Assembly (NCBI RefSeq): GCF_014851395.1
Contig: NW_024040817.1
Span: 19,680,519-19,744,518 of the forward strand
DNA: 64,000 bases
From: Micropterus salmoides
Taxonomy: Eukaryota > Chordata > Actinopteri > Centrarchiformes > Centrarchidae
Direction: 5' to 3'
Shown: in pieces, positions 60,459-64,000 of the stretch
How the letters are laid out: each line of letters starts with the position of its first letter
Numbering within the stretch: position 1 is the first letter of the stretch
The notes under the pieces: model-generated
Told to the model about the DNA's origin: nothing
The model's database searches: none
What the model saw: the letters and a program-made list of their open reading frames with translations, nothing else
Translations under genes and position numbers: made by a program

Positions 60459-63400
60459 GGGAAAGCTACGTGTGCTGTGCTGATAATTTATGTTGAAAGA
60501 TTTTCTCAATATGTGACACGTAGTCTGAGGGCAGAGGTCGCATGATGTGTGCTGTTGCTGTTGTGACCCGTGTGTTGTTGTCATGGTGACAGGTGGTATT
60601 TTGGGAAGATGGGGAGGAAGGATGCGGAGAGACAGCTGCTCGGCCATGGCAACCAGAGGGGAACTTTTCTCATAAGAGAGAGTGAGACCACCAAGGGTGA
60701 GTAGGCTAAACACGCACACACACACACACACACACACAGACAGACAGACAGACAGAGAGACAGACAGACAGACAGACACACATACACACACACATACACA
60801 CACACATACACACACACTCTTAATAGCAGCTTACTGCTCTAAACATGTGAAAGCATTCAATTTCTCTCTTTCTCTACCTATCACCTCTCCCCCACTCTAT
60901 GCTCCTTCATCCACCCCCTCCCTCCTTTGTCCCCCCCCCGCTCTTCCTCTTCTCTCCTCTCTCTTTCACAGGTGCTTACTCTCTGTCTATCCGTGACTGG
61001 GACGACAACAAGGGAGACCACGTCAAGCATTATAAGATCCGCAAACTAGACAATGGTGGCTACTACATCACCACGAGATCACAGTTTGACACTGTGCCGC
61101 AGCTGGTACAGCACTACACAGGTAAAGCGCATAATCACACGCACAGGGAAACTAATTCATCCTCTTTTTTTCTGCTTGTCCTTCAAAGTGAAAACATGCT
61201 GTGTTGCTATTTTCTGATGCACCTTCAAGCTCCAAAGCTCCTACATCTATGGATTTCATCTAAAATTTCTAAATCTAAAAGTCTCTTCCCAACTGCAAGA
61301 GAAAATCTTTACCTAATTCAGTCTCTACTTAATTCATACTGTAATTAAAGTATTATCAGTGGTGCGAAGTTAGTACTTTTACTGTACATAAGGACAATTA
61401 TGAGGTAATTTTCTTGAACATTACTACTTTTTGCTCTACTACATTTCAGAGAAAGTGTTGAACGTTTTAGTGCAGCTTAAGTTTCAAGTTACTTTACAGA
61501 TTCACAACTTACATAAAAAGTATATAATCAGCTTATATAATATGATGCATTGTTAAATAACTAACCATCTACCCTACAGTACAGTAAGTAATGAGCTCCG
61601 TCATCTACTAGTGTAATATATATACAATAAAACAAAACCCTGAGAGTCGCCATTCTGCCTATTGAGAATTTTACTTTTGATTCTCTAAATAATTTTTTTT
61701 CTAATCTGTACTGTACTGTACACAAGTAGTTGCAACAAGCAGGGTTCACACCCTGGACTTCCTCTCCTCTCTGTCAGTGTATATCTGCCCCCTAGTGGCT
61801 TGTGTTGATATAACACACGTTCTGCAGTTTGTAACTTTACATGACATCAAAAGCAACCTGAGAGATTTGGCCACCGCACACAGAATGTGTTTTATGTCTC
61901 TTTTGGAGCATTTTCTTTGTGCCTTTGTTATTTAGCTTTTGGTTAACCTGTCAGTTGCATAAATGCATAAGCAACCTGTCTTGTTCTTTCTTTATCTCTG
62001 CGTTTGTTGCTTTCTTTCCTCTGTTTTCTTTCCCTTTTTTCTTTGCCTGTCTGTCTCTCCTCTCTCTCTCAGAGAGAGCGGCGGGTCTGTGCTGCCGTTT
62101 GATTGGCAGCTGTAAGCGAGGCACACCTAAACTGGCTGACTTATCAGTGAAGACCAAGGACATGTGGGAGATTCCCCGCGAATCCCTCCAGCTGATTAAG
62201 AAACTGGGCAACGGCCAGTTTGGAGAAGTCTGGATGGGTAGGAATGGTGGGACTGTGTTGCAGTGGGGGAAGGTGACAGCGGGAGCACACCTGGAAAAAA
62301 AAAAGTATTAAAAGATGAGCAGGTATATATAATGCATTTAAGTCTTGGTTGTGTTCAGTTGACAAGAACATCAGTAAATGCTTTTGGTGTCAAGACACCT
62401 GCACTCTCACAAACATATACTGTAAAGCCCTGTTTATCTGTCTGTGTAGTGTGTCTGTGTAGTACAGAGTCTGTCAACCTGCATCAAATATACATTTGGA
62501 TCAGACCACATAAACACATAGACAACACACACACAGTGGATTGATGTAGTCTAGACCAGTTTTTAAATGCTATGCATTGAATACAAACTGTAGCAGTGGA
62601 ACAAATCCTTAATAAACCTTTACACAGAGGCAGCAGCAAATTAATTCAAATGTGGCCTTGTTTCACATCCAGGTGTGCAAAGTTGTGCCCCTCCTCCCCT
62701 GTTGTTGCATGTGCATGTTTCATCATCTCACCTCACGTCTTTGTCATCCCCCCCCCCCATCTTTCTTCCATCTTCACACCCATCACTTCATCAACCACTT
62801 CCACTGTTTCCTTTTCCTACATCTTCACCCTCCTTGGCTCCCATCTCCTCCCCCAAATAGGCAGCAATGACGGGCTGTGCTATTACCTGACCATGCCCTG
62901 TCCCAACAGCACCCCGCTCACCATAGGCCTTGGGCGGGATGCCTGGGAGGTGTCCAGGGAAACGCTGTCAATGCAAACGAAGCTGGGACAGGGCTGCTTC
63001 GGGGACGTTTGGATGGGTGAGAATGACACTGCCAACCTCTGACACCCTCTACAGGCTTAGAGGGAAAACTGTCTGACCAGCACCGTCCTCTGAAGTGTCT
63101 GTTACTGTCCTGTAGCAAAGATTGTTGGTAATGCTAAATGTCTGGCTCTGGCCAGCCACTGATGTCAGTGTATGTAAATAACGTTTGATGTTTTTCCCAG
63201 TATCGCTTGATATTCCCACATGATTTATTTTCAGTTACAATGCCATACAGTATCCCTGACCCCGTTGGGTTTTCTGGGCCTTGCAATTTACAGTTTCTCC
63301 CCGAACCCAGCCATGCTTTGTGCCTGTCCGTGTAACTCAGGTGCTGCTGTTGTTGATGTAAGACCAGCAAACCCCCCTCACTCCCTCCTAACACAAACCT

Positions 63401-63867
63401 GTCTCAGGTCATGCATGCTCTCAAATACATCATTTGCATGCACCAGACACATGTTTGACAACATGTGTATGTTCGTTACAGCCTGCATATTATGTGCCTT
63501 GTTTTTTTATATTTACACCTGAATGTGTGGGTGTCTGTGTCCCCATATAAGTAGTATGTACATGTATATACTATACAGCCATCACCTTTTCAGTGTGCCA
63601 GGAAACTGGTGTGTATGCCTGCGCAGCATGTCTCTGTGTGTGTTCATGTATTATATGTGCATTAACATCCCCTTGTCTGTATGCCAGGCATGTGGAACGG
63701 TACCACCAAGGTAGCGGTGAAGACTCTGAAGCCAGGAACCATGTCCCCTGAGGCCTTCCTGGAGGAGGCTCAGATCATGAAGCGACTCCGCCATGACAAG
63801 CTGGTGCAGCTCTACGCCGTTGTGTCTGAGGAACCCATCTACATTATCACCGAGTTCATGAGCCAAG
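58670..63867 (+). CDS. fgr: Src-family tyrosine kinase (fgr/yrk type), 3'-partial
   Basis: Membrane-anchored non-receptor tyrosine kinase. Coding exons: 58670-58895, 59533-59635, 60280-60378, 60593-60696, 60972-61121, then either 62073-62237 or 62861-63016, then 63688-63867; the rest is beyond the window. The start MGCACCKQKK gives a myristoylated Gly2 and palmitoylation candidates Cys3, Cys5 and Cys6. The SH3 domain (about 80-140) has ALYDYDA, GDWWEAR and IPSNYVAP. The SH2 domain (about 144-227) has WYFGKMGRKDAE and the phosphotyrosine Arg in FLIRES. The linker and glycine loop come from one of two alternative exons. The last exon gives KVAVK with the ATP-binding Lys (about 294) and ends at EFMSQG. 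SH3 and SH2 are closest to the FYN/YES/FGR/YRK subgroup; the neighbour sesn2 favours fgr, for which chicken YRK is probably the same locus. The coding exon begins after an acceptor at 58646. Confidence 0.88.
58896..59532. other. Src-family kinase gene, intron after the first coding exon
   Basis: AT-rich sequence. No exon or named repeat was recognised. Confidence 0.5.
59636..60279. other. Src-family kinase gene, intron inside SH3
   Basis: It holds a tRNA-derived SINE fragment at about 60026-60138; otherwise nothing recognised. Confidence 0.5.
60026..60138 (+). repeat. tRNA-derived SINE fragment
   Basis: It has an A-box-like 'tagctcatttggtagtgcgc' and, soon after, a B-box 'tgttcgagccc', followed by 'gcggccctttgctgcaagtc', a tail I recognise from teleost SINEs. 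The A-to-B spacing is shorter than in a tRNA, so it is internally deleted and is not a tRNA gene. Confidence 0.65.
60384..60455. repeat. (AC)36 microsatellite next to a kinase-gene donor site
   Basis: An uninterrupted AC run starting 5 bases into the intron after the SH3 exon (donor at 60379). Confidence 0.95.
60714..60817. repeat. Compound (AC)n/(GACA)n microsatellite
   Basis: AC run, then GACA tetramers, then AC/ATAC runs in the intron between the SH2 exons. Confidence 0.9.
61122..62072. other. Src-family kinase gene, intron before the first linker exon
   Basis: It contains an 'agtggtgcgaagttagtacttttactg' teleost repeat at about 61358-61480. No exon was recognised. Confidence 0.55.
62073..62237 (+). 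other. fgr: Alternative SH2-kinase linker exon, FYN-7A/YRK-like
   Basis: 165 nt, phase 1 to phase 1, good acceptor (tctctctctcag) and donor (gtagga). It encodes ERAAGLCCRL, then VKTKDMWEIPRESLQLIKK and the glycine loop GNGQFGEVWMG. This matches the exon type used in brain-form FYN and, from memory, chicken YRK. Confidence 0.85.
62861..63016 (+). other. fgr: Alternative SH2-kinase linker exon, FYN-7B/SRC/FGR-like
   Basis: 156 nt, phase 1 to phase 1, acceptor (cccaaatag) and donor (gtgaga) intact. It encodes SNDGLCYYLT, then RDAWEVSRETLSM and the glycine loop GQGCFGDVWMG. This is the type found in SRC, mammalian FGR and T-cell-form FYN. It ends at the same codon as the other linker exon, so the two are interchangeable. 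Confidence 0.85.
63017..63687. other. Src-family kinase gene, intron after the second linker exon
   Basis: No exon or named repeat was recognised. Confidence 0.5.
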
Positions 63868-64000
63868 GTATCAGGCTGAGTAAACTGTCCCAACTTTCAA
63901 CCATTCTTTAAAACAACAAATTTTTGATATCTCCTGCTCATTACCAAACAGACCAACAGGAGCAAAAACATCGGGGATCAGGGAGACATTTCATAAAATG

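Noticed and set aside
60261..60815. 184-codon minus-strand frame of Cys/Val repeats
   Set aside because: It is translation of the (AC)n and GACA microsatellites and crosses real plus-strand kinase exons.
1..64000. CRISPR arrays, bacterial operons, phage or integrated viral genes
   Set aside because: No regularly spaced repeats with unique spacers, no prokaryotic gene organisation and no recognisable viral reading frame were seen.

Overview
The window is nuclear DNA from a ray-finned fish, most likely a percomorph teleost. Genes are split by GT-AG introns into short vertebrate-type exons. Introns and intergenic DNA are full of (CA)n microsatellites and repeat families that I recognise from teleost genomes: tRNA-derived SINEs, hAT-like and Tc1/mariner elements, and 'GCTAACATGCTAA'-type and 'AGGGCTGCAAC'-type repeats. 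All coding sequence I can support is on the + strand.

Layout. (1) About 1-19,175: sdc3 (syndecan-3), without its signal-peptide exon, which must lie to the left. Exons cover the glycosaminoglycan-attachment segment, a long Thr-rich ectodomain with an unusual Arg/Glu repeat, the juxtamembrane segment, and the transmembrane/cytoplasmic exon, followed by a long 3' UTR. (2) About 19,200-23,930: repeat-rich spacer with a decayed Tc1/mariner element. (3) 23,932-31,013: nobox, a homeobox transcription factor, 9 coding exons, 770 residues. (4) About 31,030-36,247: spacer. (5) 36,248-41,000: matn1 (matrilin-1), 10 coding exons, 490 residues, including a U12-type AT-AC intron. (6) About 41,000-43,426: spacer with a MITE-like element. 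(7) 43,427-51,241: sesn2 (sestrin-2), 11 exons, 557 residues. (8) About 51,900-64,000: the 5' part of a Src-family kinase (fgr/yrk type), cut off by the window edge inside the kinase domain.

The genes are independent and not functionally linked. Syndecan-3 is a cell-surface proteoglycan, matrilin-1 a cartilage matrix protein, sestrin-2 a stress and leucine sensor upstream of mTORC1, NOBOX a germ-cell regulator, and the kinase a membrane-anchored signalling enzyme. From memory, SDC3, MATN1, SESN2 and FGR sit close together on human 1p36-p35, so this is an old vertebrate linkage block; NOBOX is elsewhere in human (chromosome 7).

Most notable observations: a 54-nt in-phase exon-like copy of the syndecan transmembrane segment; two adjacent alternative versions of the SH2-kinase linker exon in the Src-family kinase, one of each type known from FYN exon 7; an Arg/Glu repeat inside the syndecan ectodomain; the matn1 AT-AC intron; and a sestrin-1-like extended N-terminus on sesn2. 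Exon borders were set by hand from splice sites and reading phase. No database search or transcript evidence was available.
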